DNA of 64,000 nt from Chlorophyllum brunneum (GCA_963576785.1 OY756151.1:372001-436000); one strand, 5' to 3'. Shown: positions 47,786 through 59,872, counted from the first letter of the stretch. Numbers and translations: made by a program. Notes: generated from the letters alone by a model not told the origin.

Positions 47786-49790
47786 ATGCCAGTCTTGGAG
47801 CAAAGCCAAGGGACCACCATCACAGGTGGTAATTTTGTCGATGCATCGGTGTCGAACGTTATCCACAACTATGTGGCCGATAGCAGTGAGTATCGCGACA
47901 TCACCCTATCATAATCCTGATGCCAAGGGCACACAGAGAAAGGATCCGGTATTGAACTCCTCCTCAAATCCTCTCTCCCATAAGCAATACACAACTCATC
48001 CGCTCGCGATCCTCCAAAATGCCACCCAGGCACTCGAGAAGAATACATTCGGGATATCACGGGTTGGGGCTCAGGCGAATGGAAGACAAACCAAGCACGC
48101 GCCCTGTGGATGCGAGGGCCAGCGGGTGTCGGCAAATCTGCGGTTGCTCAGACTTGCGTCGAGGGCATTGAGGAGTCCGGTCGACTAGGTGCAACATTCT
48201 TCTTCTTTCGGCCCAACGGCTGGGATGATCCAGACAAGTTCATACCGACGATTGCATATCAACTTGCCACCAGATATCCCGCCTACCATGACCTAGTTGA
48301 CGCCATTGTCCTACGTGACCGCCTTGTACTCGAGACGTCGATTGATGTCCAATTTCGCGAGCTCCTCGTGAAACCACTCCGTGAATTGAGGGCCAAAGGC
48401 CATGATGTGGGGACGGACGCGGTCATCATTGTTGATGGTCTCGATGAATGCAAGATGATGACTGCCCAAGATATCATCGTCGAGCTTGTCACAACATCCA
48501 TTCACAACCAGACGACGCCTTTCCTGTGGGCATTCTTCAGCCGACCAGAGCCCCATATCGATGCTGCTTTTTCGTCCGAGGTGGCCAAGAAGGTTTCATG
48601 GCAGCTTACCCTTCCTGTATCTCGTGACGCCGACAACGACATTGAAGTATACCTTCGTGGTAGCTTCAAGAAGATTCTTGCCAAGTGCGGTCGCTCCCTT
48701 GATACACCTTGGCCGTCCGAGAAAGAAATCCGCCAATTTGTTGATCAGTCCTCGGGCTTGTTCGTCTATGCGGCTACCGCTATTCGGTACATTGGTGAGG
48801 ACACTGGGATCGGGCATGAGGCGCAACTGCAGTTAGTGTTGGAACTAGGTCGAAAAAACGTTGGATCGAATGGAAATCCCCTCTCGAAGTTTTGGACCAG
48901 TTCTATCTGTTGATCATGAGGCAGATACCAAAGACAGTTCTTCCGAATACTCTGTCACTTCTCTGCCTCAACCATTTTGTCTATGACAGGACACCTAAGC
49001 CTGAGATTCTGTATTATTGTTCAGCACTGGGCCTTTCGTTGGCAGCTTTCCATACAGCCACCGCTAATCTTCACTCCGTCCTTGACATAACAAAATCCGA
49101 ATGCGGGGTGCCTGTTCATTTCTCATTCTACCATGCATCGTTTACCGACTTCCTAACTGACCCTACGAGATCGGGCCCAGAATTTTGTGTCACTATGCTA
49201 GACACTAATCGACAGTGCCTTGGATCAGTCGTCAACACGCTGTACCACATATCAATTAGTGACGGTGAGCACACATGTGTGTGTTGTTGGATGGTCACTT
49301 ACGTCACCGTTTAACCAGCCAACATTCTAGCTTGGCCTGATTCAAGCATCGAAATGGCACGTGTCTGTGTAGTTGCAGTGCGATACCTGTTCTTCTTTGG
49401 AGCGTGTAGTAATTTCCTGGGAAAGGACATTTTGCAGCAGCTCTCGCGATTCAACTGGAGCAAGTGGCCGTTGGGCCGGTGGTATGCTTGTAGTGGGGAG
49501 GACATTGATAAAATCACTCTCGAGGTATGTTGTGCAGCTGCAGAATTGGCGGTTTGGATAACAAGTTGCAACCGCAGATGCCTTGGCGTTGGCGCTCCAA
49601 GATCATCCGTCCATCCCACAATGGGCTAATCAACATCATACGACAGACACTTTCAAATGTTATGCCAGGGAAGCTTCGTTTGGGACCTAAGTGGAAGACC
49701 TACATCGTCGGAAGAGGGAGCAACAAGGCTTTGCTGGTACCAAATCAGGATGGTGATTACTCCCTCGAGTCGTATCCAAGCCGTATGTAA
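47786..49790 (+). pseudogene. NACHT copy B, broken by stop and frameshift
   Basis: Same four-exon plan as copy A (47786-47885, 47937-49264, 49319-49524, 49578-49790) with all splice sites kept. Two lesions: TAA at 47981-47983 where A has CAA (within LPQAIH), and a 2-base insertion at about 48891-48894 (AAGTTTTGG versus AAGTTGG) after the NACHT core. Walker A GPAGVGKSA and Walker B VDGLDEC are intact between them. Closest to copy A in sequence, including the exon 1 text, so A and B are the most recent pair. Confidence 0.9.
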
Positions 49791-50690
49791 TTCAATCCAT
49801 CAAGTTGTACGCACTCTACCCACGGCTTTTGATGTCAGCAATGTATCATTGGCGAGTGATTCGAGAAAGTTGTTCCGGCTATCATCATCTCCGCTGTTCA
49901 CATGAGCTCAGGGTCTTGCAATTGAAAAAGACGGAAGCTGGCGAACTTTGTGGTATAATTTCGGTGTTGCTCACAAACATCGGGAGGCTATGGAACTAGC
50001 TAACCCGCGCATAGGTAGAATTATGAAGATGAAACGTGACGCCGCGGTATTGCAACCTGATGGTCTCCAGTTACCAAGACTGGTCTTATTCACAGTCTAT
50101 CACTCACCCAGATCCTCGTTAAGGAATCCTGGACATGTTGACATGCCCCGATAACATGTGATGTACGTCTTCCTTTCTTTGTTTAGGCTCGAATCGCTTC
50201 CATAAAGAAGGGATTTCGAAATTCTTGAGTTGTATGTACTTTGGTATTCTTGATCACTCGAAGAGTTAGCGTTGGGCATGCAGAATGTATGAAAGCGATT
50301 ATACCTTTTCCAGTAAAGTCCAGCAACCACCAGGGCCCATCCACCATCTCCTTACTGACATCCCTGCCCAGATTTTTCAGCTAGACACGACAGCCGGGAA
50401 CTTACGATTGAAGACACACTCGGGACACTGTCCTGTTCTCTTGCACGGGAAGAGTCGTCGTTTGGTTTTGGCAGAAACATGGAATCAATATATTGGAACG
50501 GTTGCATGCTGCCCTCGCAGGGGGATGGTCGAGGCCAGGAGTTAAGAAGACACAGGACGTGCTCAAAGAGTGTGCTAGAGTGTAGTTACCTCTGTCTGGG
50601 AATCCCGGCATCCACAGAACAGCCAAAGATGAAGTGGGAGCGGGTGTTTGGGTGATGAGTGGAAGGGGGACTTCGGCGCGAGGTTAAGAA
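49791..50690. other. Spacer between NACHT B and fab1 fragment 2
   Basis: Begins with 3' UTR similar to that of copy A (GTATCATTGGCGAG, GTTCCGGCTA). A plus-strand frame at 50285-50545 (starts MYESDYTF) is open but has no recognised domain and no support. Otherwise nothing identified. Confidence 0.45.
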
Positions 50691-51260
50691 GTGTAGGAGG
50701 GTGTAATATTATGGACTTCTCGTGCATCGGATTTACCGACTTGGCCGTCCCTAACGTATTCACCGTCTATTAGGCTTTGCTTGGTGTTGACCAAGAGACA
50801 CAGATCGTGGTTGGACTCGTCGATACAGTAGGTATGTATCTTAGGACAAAGTCGATAATTTGTTCTTCAACTCCTTGTCAGGTAGCTATACGTTCATCAA
50901 GATCCCAGGGTACAAAGCGAAGCATAACCTGCATTCTGGGAAAGACGTCACTGTCATTCCGCCCGCGGAGTATCAAGAACATTTCGTTAATGCTGTCGAG
51001 AATTATTTGTCCTGGTGCGTTTACTTGGACTCTCTGTATGATTAACGAAGGTAAGTTGATGATGGATGATCAGATAAATGGTCGAAGAATCCATCATTAT
51101 AGGTGGTCCTTTTTGCTTCTGAGAATGCTACGAAAGATTGTTTTTTCTTCGTTAAATACGTTATAGAATGTATGTTGTGATCCCGCTTTAATCGACACAG
51201 TGGGATGAGATGGGGTGGATGGTCGCGAGGGATGAGATAGACATATTAGTTCGATGACCT
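50690..51260 (+). pseudogene. fab1 3'-end fragment 2
   Basis: Covers the last fab1 exons: IMDFS (about 50712), LLGVDQETQIVVGLVDTV (about 50775-50830), SYTFIK and HSGKDVTVIPPAEYQE (about 50880-50970), plus 3' flank to about 51260 (GAGATAGACATATTAG). Introns at the fab1 positions are kept, but the exon-6 acceptor is changed (TATTAG), the end of the last exon is lost, and divergence exceeds that of fragment 1. A second, older or faster-decayed copy of the same unit. Confidence 0.88.
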
Positions 51261-51609
51261 CATAAAACAACTTGGGAGGAGACTACACAACATACTATGG
51301 TTGGGTTTCTGTAAGCGTATTTCCCCATGCTCGCAGCAATTTTCTATGGAATTGTGAGGCATTAAACGAAACTAGCTTAGCTGCGCCATAGTAATGCCGA
51401 CCCTCCATTCAAGTCAACTCTTGACTATCGCTGGAGCATACCGCCGACTGTCTGCGTGGATTTCTGACTGCTAGGCGTTTTGGATCACGTTTTAATTGCT
51501 GTCCATCAGCGCTCAGCAACCAGCGTCTAAAGAAGCATCATTGGCACTTGATGCTGTCCAAACAGCTCTTTCAGCCAGCAATCGTCATCTGTTACTCGTC
51601 AACCCTCTC
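51261..51609. other. Upstream region of NACHT C
   Basis: Contains CGTCTAAAGAAGCATC (about 51523), similar to the CTATAGAAGCATGTTCG blocks upstream of copies A and B, so the promoter region was duplicated with the gene. The reading frame is open from 51496 to the chosen Met, but only the part from 51610 is shared by all paralogues. Confidence 0.5.
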
Positions 51610-53580
51610 ATGCCATTCTTCGAGCAAAGCCAGGGAACCGTTGTTACGGGTGGTACCTTTATTGAACATATCCATGCACCCCAAAGCAGTGCGTATCCTC
51701 ATATTACCCAATCCTAATCTTGACGGCGGTCACATTTAGCCAAGGGGTCCGGTGTCAAACTACTCCTCGAATCTTCCCTCCCACAAGCAATACACAACTC
51801 GTATGATCGTGATCCCCCGAAATGCCACCCCGGTACTCGTGAGGAATACATTCGGGATATTACTGGTTGGGGCTCAGGCGCGTGGAAGACACGGAAAGCA
51901 CGGGCCCTGTGGATGCGGGGCCCAGCTGGTGTCGGCAAGTCGGCGGTCGCTCAAACTTCCGCAGAAGACATTGAAAGTTCTGAACGACTAGGCGCGACGT
52001 TCTTCTTCTATCGACCAAATGGGTGGAATGATCCAAAGAAGTTCATACCGACGATCGCATATCAACTAGCTACAAGATATCCTGCCTATCGTGACCTAGT
52101 TGACGCCATTGTGCTGTGCGACCCCCTTGTAGTCGAAACATCGGTGAATGTGCAGTTTCGGGAGCTCCTCGTGAAGCCACTCCGCGAGTTGACTGCTAAT
52201 GGTCAGGGCGTGGGCTTGGACGCGATCATCATCATTGATGGCCTCGACGAATGCAAGACTGTTACTGCTCAGAGTGCCATCATTGAACTCGTCACGACAT
52301 CCATTCATGAACAGACGACGCCTTTCCTGTGGGCATTTTTCAGTCGACCGGAACCTCACATTGCCGCTGCTTTTTCATCCGAGCTGGCCAAGAAGGTTTC
52401 ATGGCAGCTTACCCTCCCTGTGTCCCGTGACGCTGACAGCGATATCGAAGCATACCTTCGTGACGGCTTCAAGAAGATTCTCGCAAAGTGCGGTCTTCCC
52501 CCTGATACGCATTGGCCATCTGACGAGGACATCCGTCATCTTGTTGATCAGTCGTCAGGCTTGTTTATCTATGCGGCTACCGCTATCCGGTACATTGGTC
52601 AGGACACTGGTGTCGGGCATGAGGCCCAACTGCGGATGGTGTTAGAACTAGGTCAAAAGAACGTTGGATCAGCTAGCAACCCACTCTCGAAGTTGGACCA
52701 GTTCTATATCCTGATCATGAGACAGGTACCGGAGGCAGTTCTTCCAAATACCCTGTCCCTTCTTGGTCTTCATCTCACCAGCCCTGACCACGTCCTGTGT
52801 CATTGTTCAGCCCTTGGTCTCTCGTTAACAGCTTTCTATGCAGCTACCAGTAACCTTCACTCCGTTCTTGAAATAGAGAAATTTCAGCAAGGGATACCTA
52901 CTCGTTTCTCATTCTATCACGCGTCATTCACCGACTTCCTATCCGATCCAACAAGATCAGGGCCAGAATTTTGTGCCAATACGCCGGATGTTCATCAACG
53001 ATGCCTCACGACACTCGCCAATACCCTGTATCGCGTATCAATTAGTGACGGTGAGGACACCTACTCGCGGTGATGGATGATCACTTACTAATAGTTGTCT
53101 ACCCAGCTAGCATTCTATCTTGGCCTGATCCAGACGTTGATGTGGAACGGGCCGGTGGGATCACAGTGTGGCTCTTGTTCTGCTTCGCAGCCCACCGTGA
53201 TGTCCATCTGGGGAAGGATATTTTGCGGCAACTCTCGCAATTCAATTGGACGAAGTGGCAGACAGATTATTATTTTTCCAGTGGGGAAGTTGATGAATTC
53301 TTTCTCAAGGTGCGTTAAGAAGCGGCGACATTTGCGCTATTGGATAACAAACTATGACCACCAGATTCCTTGGATGTGGCGCTCCAAGATCATCCGGCCA
53401 TTCTACGGTGGACCTCTCAACATCGCACGACAGACAATTTCAAATATCAAGCAAGGAAGGTCCCGTCCAGGGCACGAACCCAGGAAGACCTACATCGTTG
53501 GAACAGGGAGTAACAAAGCCTTGCTGGTACCAGCTGAAAAGTATACTTATCATCTCATGCCATATCCCGACCGCATGTGA
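51610..53580 (+). CDS. NACHT-domain STAND NTPase (NLR-like), copy C
   Basis: Exons 51610-51688, 51740-53050, 53107-53309, 53365-53580 encode 602 aa. The third intron (53310-53364) contains an in-frame TAA, which confirms it is spliced. Exon 1: MPFFEQSQGTVVTGGTF. NACHT core: CHPGTREEYIRDI, Walker A GPAGVGKSA (about residues 87-95), IIIDGLDEC, FFSRPEPHI, winged-helix SFYHASFTDFL. The C-terminal tail has WMWRSKIIRPF and VGTGSNKALLV. No repeat sensor domain. Exon 1 is seven codons shorter than in A and matches D in length. Predicted cytosolic signalling ATPase of the fungal NLR type; ligand and effector unknown. Confidence 0.88.
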
Positions 53581-54750
53581 TTCTTTGCATCACAACGTTG
53601 TATCTGCAAGCTTTAAATACTTACATACATAACGTTTGACATGTTCGGCAGGGGGAATGATGTGAGCGACTTGCCACCCATCAGTTTGTCCCGCCCAGAT
53701 CGTTGCTCGCATAACGTCAAGATCAGCATTGACGGGTACTGTGGACACAGACCACACGAAACTGCGGTATACGTTCACAGTGCTGCTCCCAACTTGGGAT
53801 TGAGCGTCTGACGCCAGGGCCCCATGCCTTAATTCCAGTTGTTATATCCGGCCAGACCTGTCGCTCAACCCGCCTTGGGACCAGCAGTCAAAGACACTGA
53901 ACAGCCTGCCTGACTGACTTCTGCCATCGGGTTATTCCTAAAACTTGGAATCGCCATTGACGAATACTGTGATCATTGACCACAGCAGGATACGCCGGTT
54001 TCCCTCATCTGATAATCCCGGATAGGTATGTCCTCACAGCTGACCGGAGCAGAGTGGATGTATGAAGACTGGACTGGACGCCATCATGCCGCAACCTCAC
54101 ATCCTCCACTTCCACCACCAATCTGTTGTACCCTTTGTGATCTCCAAATATCACTACCACCCTTTCCCACAGCCTGGAGTCATTCGTCCTCCTTCCGAAG
54201 GCGGAAAAGAGAGAGGATACAGGTTTGTTTACCCTAAGCGAGGTAATATTAGCACCCTCGCTGTTCTCTTTATTCCCTCCTCCTTCCCCAGACAATGCTC
54301 CAGTCAGCAAAGTTTGAAGGGAATGCCTGTTGTACGGTCATTGGCCTCCTTGAAGGTAGGTGCTATTGTTGTCACAGTAATACCACTGAGATGATCATCA
54401 TTGCGACGCATGGCTTGTAAGCTAGACCGCAGTTGACCCACCCGCTTAATAAACACAGAATCCCGAAACCAAGGTTTCTCATCGTACGGATGAGCATTCA
54501 TAGGTAAGCCAGAGTTCCGCTGATTAGGTGCCGGTGGAAGCCAGAAACTATTTTAAAACACGAAAATCTTCACAAAATCGGTGTGGCCTGACGGGTGGCC
54601 GACCATGATGCCCCCACAACTTTTGCCTTCCAGGGGTCCTATTGTCACATTGCTCCCTAGTTGGCCACGAGATCGCTTGGCATGAGATGCACGAATTTGA
54701 CCCGCACACTTTCGTTCCGGGCACACACCTTTGCCTGAGCTTTGACCGTC
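53581..54750. other. Spacer between NACHT C and methyltransferase pseudogene
   Basis: No gene called. A minus-strand frame at 54304-54501 (MNAHPYDEKPWFRDSVF) has coding-like composition and extends upstream as WLPPAPNQRNSG in the same direction, perhaps a fragment of a lost gene. Not identified. The last about 130 bp resemble the region upstream of the intact methyltransferase at 61245 (TTGGCCA.GAGATC.C and TTCCGG/CTCACAC blocks). Confidence 0.4.
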
Positions 54751-55722
54751 ATCTCCCCTCCAAACGAGAATACCGGCCCCACCGGAAGGTACCAAGTATA
54801 TACTCCCTGCGGACGAAGAAGAAAGAGAACGGTCTGAACGGTCTAGCTTGTTACCTCGGAGCCTAACATTGATATTTCTCTCATTGTCAGTCTCAACCTT
54901 CAAAGTGAAATGATTAACAAGATCTTCGACGACAAACTCATCTGGGCCCCGATAGCACTCAAAGATGGCGACATCATCCTCGATAGCGGAACCGGCTCCG
55001 GTAAAGCATCTTTCCAATTCAATCAACGTTGGTCTGATAAACACTAGGCCACTGGCTGCTCTCTCTATCCAAGGACACACCACCGACAGTCAATCTCCGT
55101 GGAATTGATATCTCACCTCGAATGTTTCCACTCCCGTCGTCGACACCCCCAAATGTGACTTTCACGCCCCTCTCTATCACCTCCCTTCCACATAACTGGG
55201 GCAACACGAATTCAATCATTCACCAACGTCTTCTGATCGCCGCACTTCAATTTGCGCAATGGAAACTTGCTTTGTCTGAGATGTATCGGGTCCTTTTGCG
55301 GGGAGGGTGGGTCCAGCTCTTCGAGCCTAAAGAGCAGGTTGTGTCGCCTTTGAAAGCTATCCGAGAACACAATCAGGAGGAAACTGGCTTGTGATATTCG
55401 ACATATTGCCAGCGATACCGTTGATCATCTTCAGACTTGGCTCGAAGATGCTGGTTTTGTTAATGTCAAGATCGAAATAAGGGGTTTACCGATGGGCTCA
55501 TGGGCGGGTGAGCATGGAACCTCGAGTTTAGGATCTACTATGGCTGTTTGGAGCGGTATCAAGGGACTTGTCATGCAGGAAGGTGGGATGGGTTTGGTGT
55601 CCAGCGAAGAGGAGAATGACGCAATTATTAACGACTTTGTGGGGTTTTGCGAAGAGACGCCGGAAACATATGAAACATATTTCGAGTACTGGGTCTTTGT
55701 TGCGCAGAAACCCAACGTCTGA
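54751..55722 (+). pseudogene. UMTA-type SAM methyltransferase, dead copy
   Basis: Same plan as the intact gene at 61245: exon ends at 54840, introns 54841-54890 and 55001-55047. It keeps LDSGTGSG, MYRVLLRGGWVQLFEP and MGLVSSEEE. Three lesions relative to the intact paralogue: a 21-bp deletion between gtcat repeats that removes the ATG, a deletion of about 27 bp near 54792, and an 11-bp deletion near 55370 causing a TGA at 55392-55394. It once encoded a class I methyltransferase of the kind common near fungal secondary-metabolite genes; substrate unknown. Confidence 0.85.
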
Positions 55723-56574
55723 TGCTTAACCTTTGTATTTCAAGCTATCCACTTGTCTGTAATGAACGGCTCCAATGGTCGTCGATCACGGATCACAACC
55801 TGGTCCTATGTGTATTGAAGACAAAGGACCATAAACAACGTTGCAGTCGTAATCACACACATTTCCGCAAATAACTTCCAAATAAGACACTTAGCTCTCC
55901 ATACACCATCGCCCCCCCAAACACTGCCCAAAAACAAGAACATCAATCCTATTCCAACTTCGACTCAAATAAGGCAACCCACACCTCGTCTTAGGATGTA
56001 CGTATTGCATCAAATGAATGGGAGTCCATGGTTGCCTGACGGCAAGGTGGATGGCAGGAACATTTTTCTGGCATATTCCGAATGGCATCGTGGGTGATAT
56101 GACATTGAGAATTTTCTTTGTTGTAGAGTCCTTTGACTAGAATCGGGGTTGGGAATGTTGGGCAGGGTTGAGCTCAACGTTCTCTACCGCGCACTTGTGG
56201 TAAATCATTTCGGGCTTGCCTCCTCGTCAAAGTACTTCATCGTCCTCTGGATACGCTCTCCACGTAGCTGGTAGGGAGCATTGAGTCAAATTTGAAGTTT
56301 TCGTAATATGTTTGGCTTGCTTGACTGTGTTGATCTCTACACAGTACTCTTCGACGAAAACCCCGCGGATGGGCTTAGATCCCAGTCGGTGCCACTCATC
56401 GCGCCAGAAGGCTTTGGGTTATCTCAGTGACCTCTAAACCCTTCATTTCGGCGCTGGTTTTGGATGTTTTAACTTTCTCTTCATCGGCCACCGGCGTCTA
56501 TATGTAAGCGAGGTCAGGGTCCATGCTGCTTGTCCATGACCATCATACGTTGCGCTCTTGCCGTCTGACCTTCA
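55723..56574. other. Spacer with coding-like minus-strand stretch
   Basis: On the minus strand, about 56440-55890 shows exon-like text: RDEWHRLGSKPIRGVF and TWRAYPEDDEVL (about 56430-56240), then PAIHLAVRQPWTPIHLMQYV (about 56060-56000). Frames do not join cleanly and I recognise no domain, so it may be a decayed gene. The last about 100 bp are the presumed promoter/5' UTR of NACHT D. Confidence 0.35.
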
Positions 56575-58540
56575 ATGCCCTTCTTTGAACAAATCCAAGG
56601 AACCATTATCACAGGTGGTACCTTCATAGAACACAGTTATGCATCTGATAGCAGTGCGTATCCTCACATCACCCAAATCCTGATCTTGACGATCGTCACA
56701 TACAGCCAAGGGAGCTGGTATCAAATTACTCCTCGAGTTCTCCCTTCGGGAAGCAATACACAATTCCTCCGCTCGCGACCCTCCGAAGTGCCACCCGGGC
56801 ACTCGAGAGGAATACATTCGGGATATTACTGGCTGGGGCTCGGGCGAGTGGGAGACACGACGTGCACGCGCCTTGTGGATGCGTGGGCCGGCAGGTGTTG
56901 GTAAATCTGCAGTAGCCCAGACTTGCGCAGAGGGCATCGGGCGCTCCGGACGGCTAGGCGCAACGTTCTTCTTCTATAGACCAAACGGTTGGAACGATCC
57001 AGACAAATTCATACCGACAATCACATACCAACTCACGACGAAATACCCTGCCTATCGTGACTTCATTGATGCCACCATTCTACGTGACCCCCTCGTACTC
57101 GAGACATCAATTGAGGACCAGTTTCAGGAGCTCCTCGTGAAGCCACTCCACGAGTTGAGGGCTAACGGCCAGGGCGTGGGCTTGGACGCGATCATCATCG
57201 TTGATGGCCTTGATGAATGCAAGACTGATACTGCCCAGAGTGCCATCATTGAACTCGCCACGACATCCATTCATGAACAGACGACGCCTTTCCTGTGGGC
57301 ATTCTTCAGCCGACCAGAACCCCACATCGTTGCAGCTTTTTCGTCCGAGGTGGCCAAGAAGGTTTCGTGGCAGCTCACCCTCCCCGTATCCCGTGATGCC
57401 GACAGTGACATCGAAGCATACTTTCGCGACGGCTTCAAGAAGGTTCTCGCAAAGTGTGGTCTCTCCCCTGAGACCGCTTGGCCATCCGACGCGGACATTC
57501 ATTGCCTTGTTGAACAGTCATCGGGGTTCTTCGTCTATGCGGCTACCATCATTCGATACATCGGTCAGGACACTGGCGTCGGGCATGAGGCTCAACTGCG
57601 GGCAGTGTTGGAACTAGGTCAAAGGACTAGTGGATTGGATAGCAACCCACTCTCGAAGTTGGACCAATTCTATATCCTGATCATGAAGCAGATACCAGAG
57701 GCAGTTCTTCCGAACACTCTCTCACTTCTTTGTCTCCATCAAAATGGAACTCCCAACCCTGAACTCCTTCACTATTGTTTGGCGCTTGATCTCTCGTTAA
57801 CAGCTTTCCATGCAGCCACCAGTAATCTTCACTCAGTCCTTAACATAACGAAATCCAATTGTGGGATGCCAGCTGAGTTCTCATTCTACCATGCATCGTT
57901 CACCGACTTTCTGTCCGACCCGACGAGATCAGGGTCAGAATTTTGTGCCAATACGTCCCATATTCGTCAACGGTGCCTCACGGCAATCGCCAACACTCTG
58001 TACCGCATATCCATTAGTGGCAGTGCGTGCACATACTCTCGTCCCGTCAGATGATTACTTACCCCCGTCTACCCAGCTAATGATCTGGCTTGGTCTGACC
58101 CCGATGTTAATGTGGAACAGGCCCATTGGGTTGTAGTGTGGTGCTTGTTCACCTTTGCAGGTCTCCGTGACGTCCATTTTGGGGAGGATATTGTGCGGAA
58201 ACTCTTGCAATTCAACTGGAGCGAGTGGCAGTCACCGGCAGGTTATTACATCACCAGTGATAAAGTTGAGGAATTCATTGTCAAGGTAAGCTATGAATCT
58301 GCGACGTTGTCATTTTGGATAACAAATTGTTACTATCAGATACCTTGGAGATGGCGCTCCAAGATAATCCGGCCATTCCACAATGGGCCTCTCGATATCG
58401 TACAACAGACCCTTTCGAACATCAAGCAAGGAAAGCTTGGTCCGGGGAGTAAGTGGAAGACCTACACAGTTGGAAGAGGGTGTAATAAAGCCTTGCTGGT
58501 ACCAAATTCCTTGGGTGATTATTGGCTCAACCATACCTAG
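56575..58540 (+). CDS. NACHT-domain STAND NTPase (NLR-like), copy D
   Basis: Exons 56575-56653, 56706-58022, 58077-58285, 58340-58540 (introns 52, 54, 54 bp) encode 601 aa. Exon 1: MPFFEQIQGTIITGGTF. Exon 2: CHPGTREEYIRDI, Walker A GPAGVGKSA, IIVDGLDEC, FFSRPEPHI, FYHASFTDFL. The second donor follows ISGSA rather than ISISDG, a local change that keeps phase. C-terminal exons: WRWRSKIIRPF and VGRGCNKALLV, stop TAG 58538-58540. All key motifs intact. It stands apart from the fab1 fragments: none follows it, and it sits between two methyltransferase loci. Confidence 0.88.
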
Positions 58541-59872
58541 AGAGAACATGATTCCCTTCATAGCACTACATATGGCTTAAACTGCAATGAATATATGATG
58601 CCCTATGCATTCCGTGGAGCAGCTTATGTGAGAGAAGGGAGGTATTCTCAAACACCGGAACTAGTGTTGACGGACACCGCTATCGCCAGCTGTGGATCTA
58701 GGTACATGACATCGCACACGTCCCACTACCTATTATTATTAAAATTATGGAAAGCCGGGGCAGTGTCACGGGTCCAGTCAAATGTATTGATGGCATGTTG
58801 CTCTGGCTTTCCATAAAAATGATCAAATGCAGAAATCGTAGTAAATCAAAAGTGAAACATTGTATGGTGACGCATGGCAATCCGAAGCAAAAAAACAAGA
58901 ATAAATGGGGGGTGCGAGACGCAATGAATGAAAAGGTGAGACGCCAAATTAGCCAAACTAGACCTGCACCGGGACAGCACCCTGACGTACTCTGCTGCCC
59001 CGCAATGCTCCCAAACATTACCACTATTCCTTACTTCTCCTCATTCTCTAGCTCCGGCTGCGGTGCGGTCCAGACATACCTTTTCGCTAATTGTCCTGGC
59101 CAGGCGATTCCGCCACCAGTCTCTTCCCTGCTCCCAATCCTCCTCCTTCAGGTGAACGCCGACCCTTGACCATTGGCAACACGTATGGGTGGTAGTTCGC
59201 TTACAGAACCATTAGTTCTCTCATTGTACCTTTCCTTTTCGCGCTCTGCATGTCGTCATTGCAGATGTTCTTCCCCCCTCTTCCTCTCTCCCTCGCGCCG
59301 TTAGTACAGCACTTCAGACATGCCCTTTCCACGGATCCTTGATGCTTTTTCCTTCTTCTTCCTCTGTCTTCTTGCAAAATTAGGTCTTTGGGTGCCAACT
59401 GCCCTTAAAGAGGTTGTTAGTCTGAACGGTCGAGTAGACTGGGGAGAGTTGGTTGAGCAGGCGGGAGAGCAGGTTGGGCTGGAGGAGGGGGTTAGTAGGG
59501 CGCATAAGTGGCGTCGGCGGAAAATATTATGAGAGAAGTAGCGGAGCTGTGGAGGGAGAGGGAATTGAAGGTCACCTCGAGGATTTGGTAGAGAGGCTGG
59601 ATGGGCGATGAGAGTGCGTGTTATCATCGAATGGTGAGCCATTGCTGAGCCCCAATGTCCATAACCCCGAACAACCAGCTGATGACGCTATTAATATTTG
59701 GGAGATATTTTAGTATCGCATGAGGCTCGCCTGGGCGATCCGGCGTCGCCGAAGCAAAAAATGAAAAATTTCACCAACACTTAGCAAAAGGCTTTGAGAA
59801 CAGGGTTATCGGTGACAGTAAGGATCGACGTTCACTCAAGGATAAGGCTATGTTTAATTACTCAATTAAATG
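58541..59872. other. Spacer between NACHT D and minus-strand methyltransferase
   Basis: 1.3 kb without a supportable gene. 59410-59520 (GAGAGTTGGTTGAGCAG, AAGTGGCGTCGGCGGA) is related to 47215-47340. A CT-rich tract at about 59220-59290 is promoter-like. Short open frames on both strands lack domains. Confidence 0.5.

Noticed and set aside
58698..59169. Open frames on both strands downstream of NACHT D
   Set aside because: No domain, no splice signals that extend them, no similarity to the paralogues' 3' regions.
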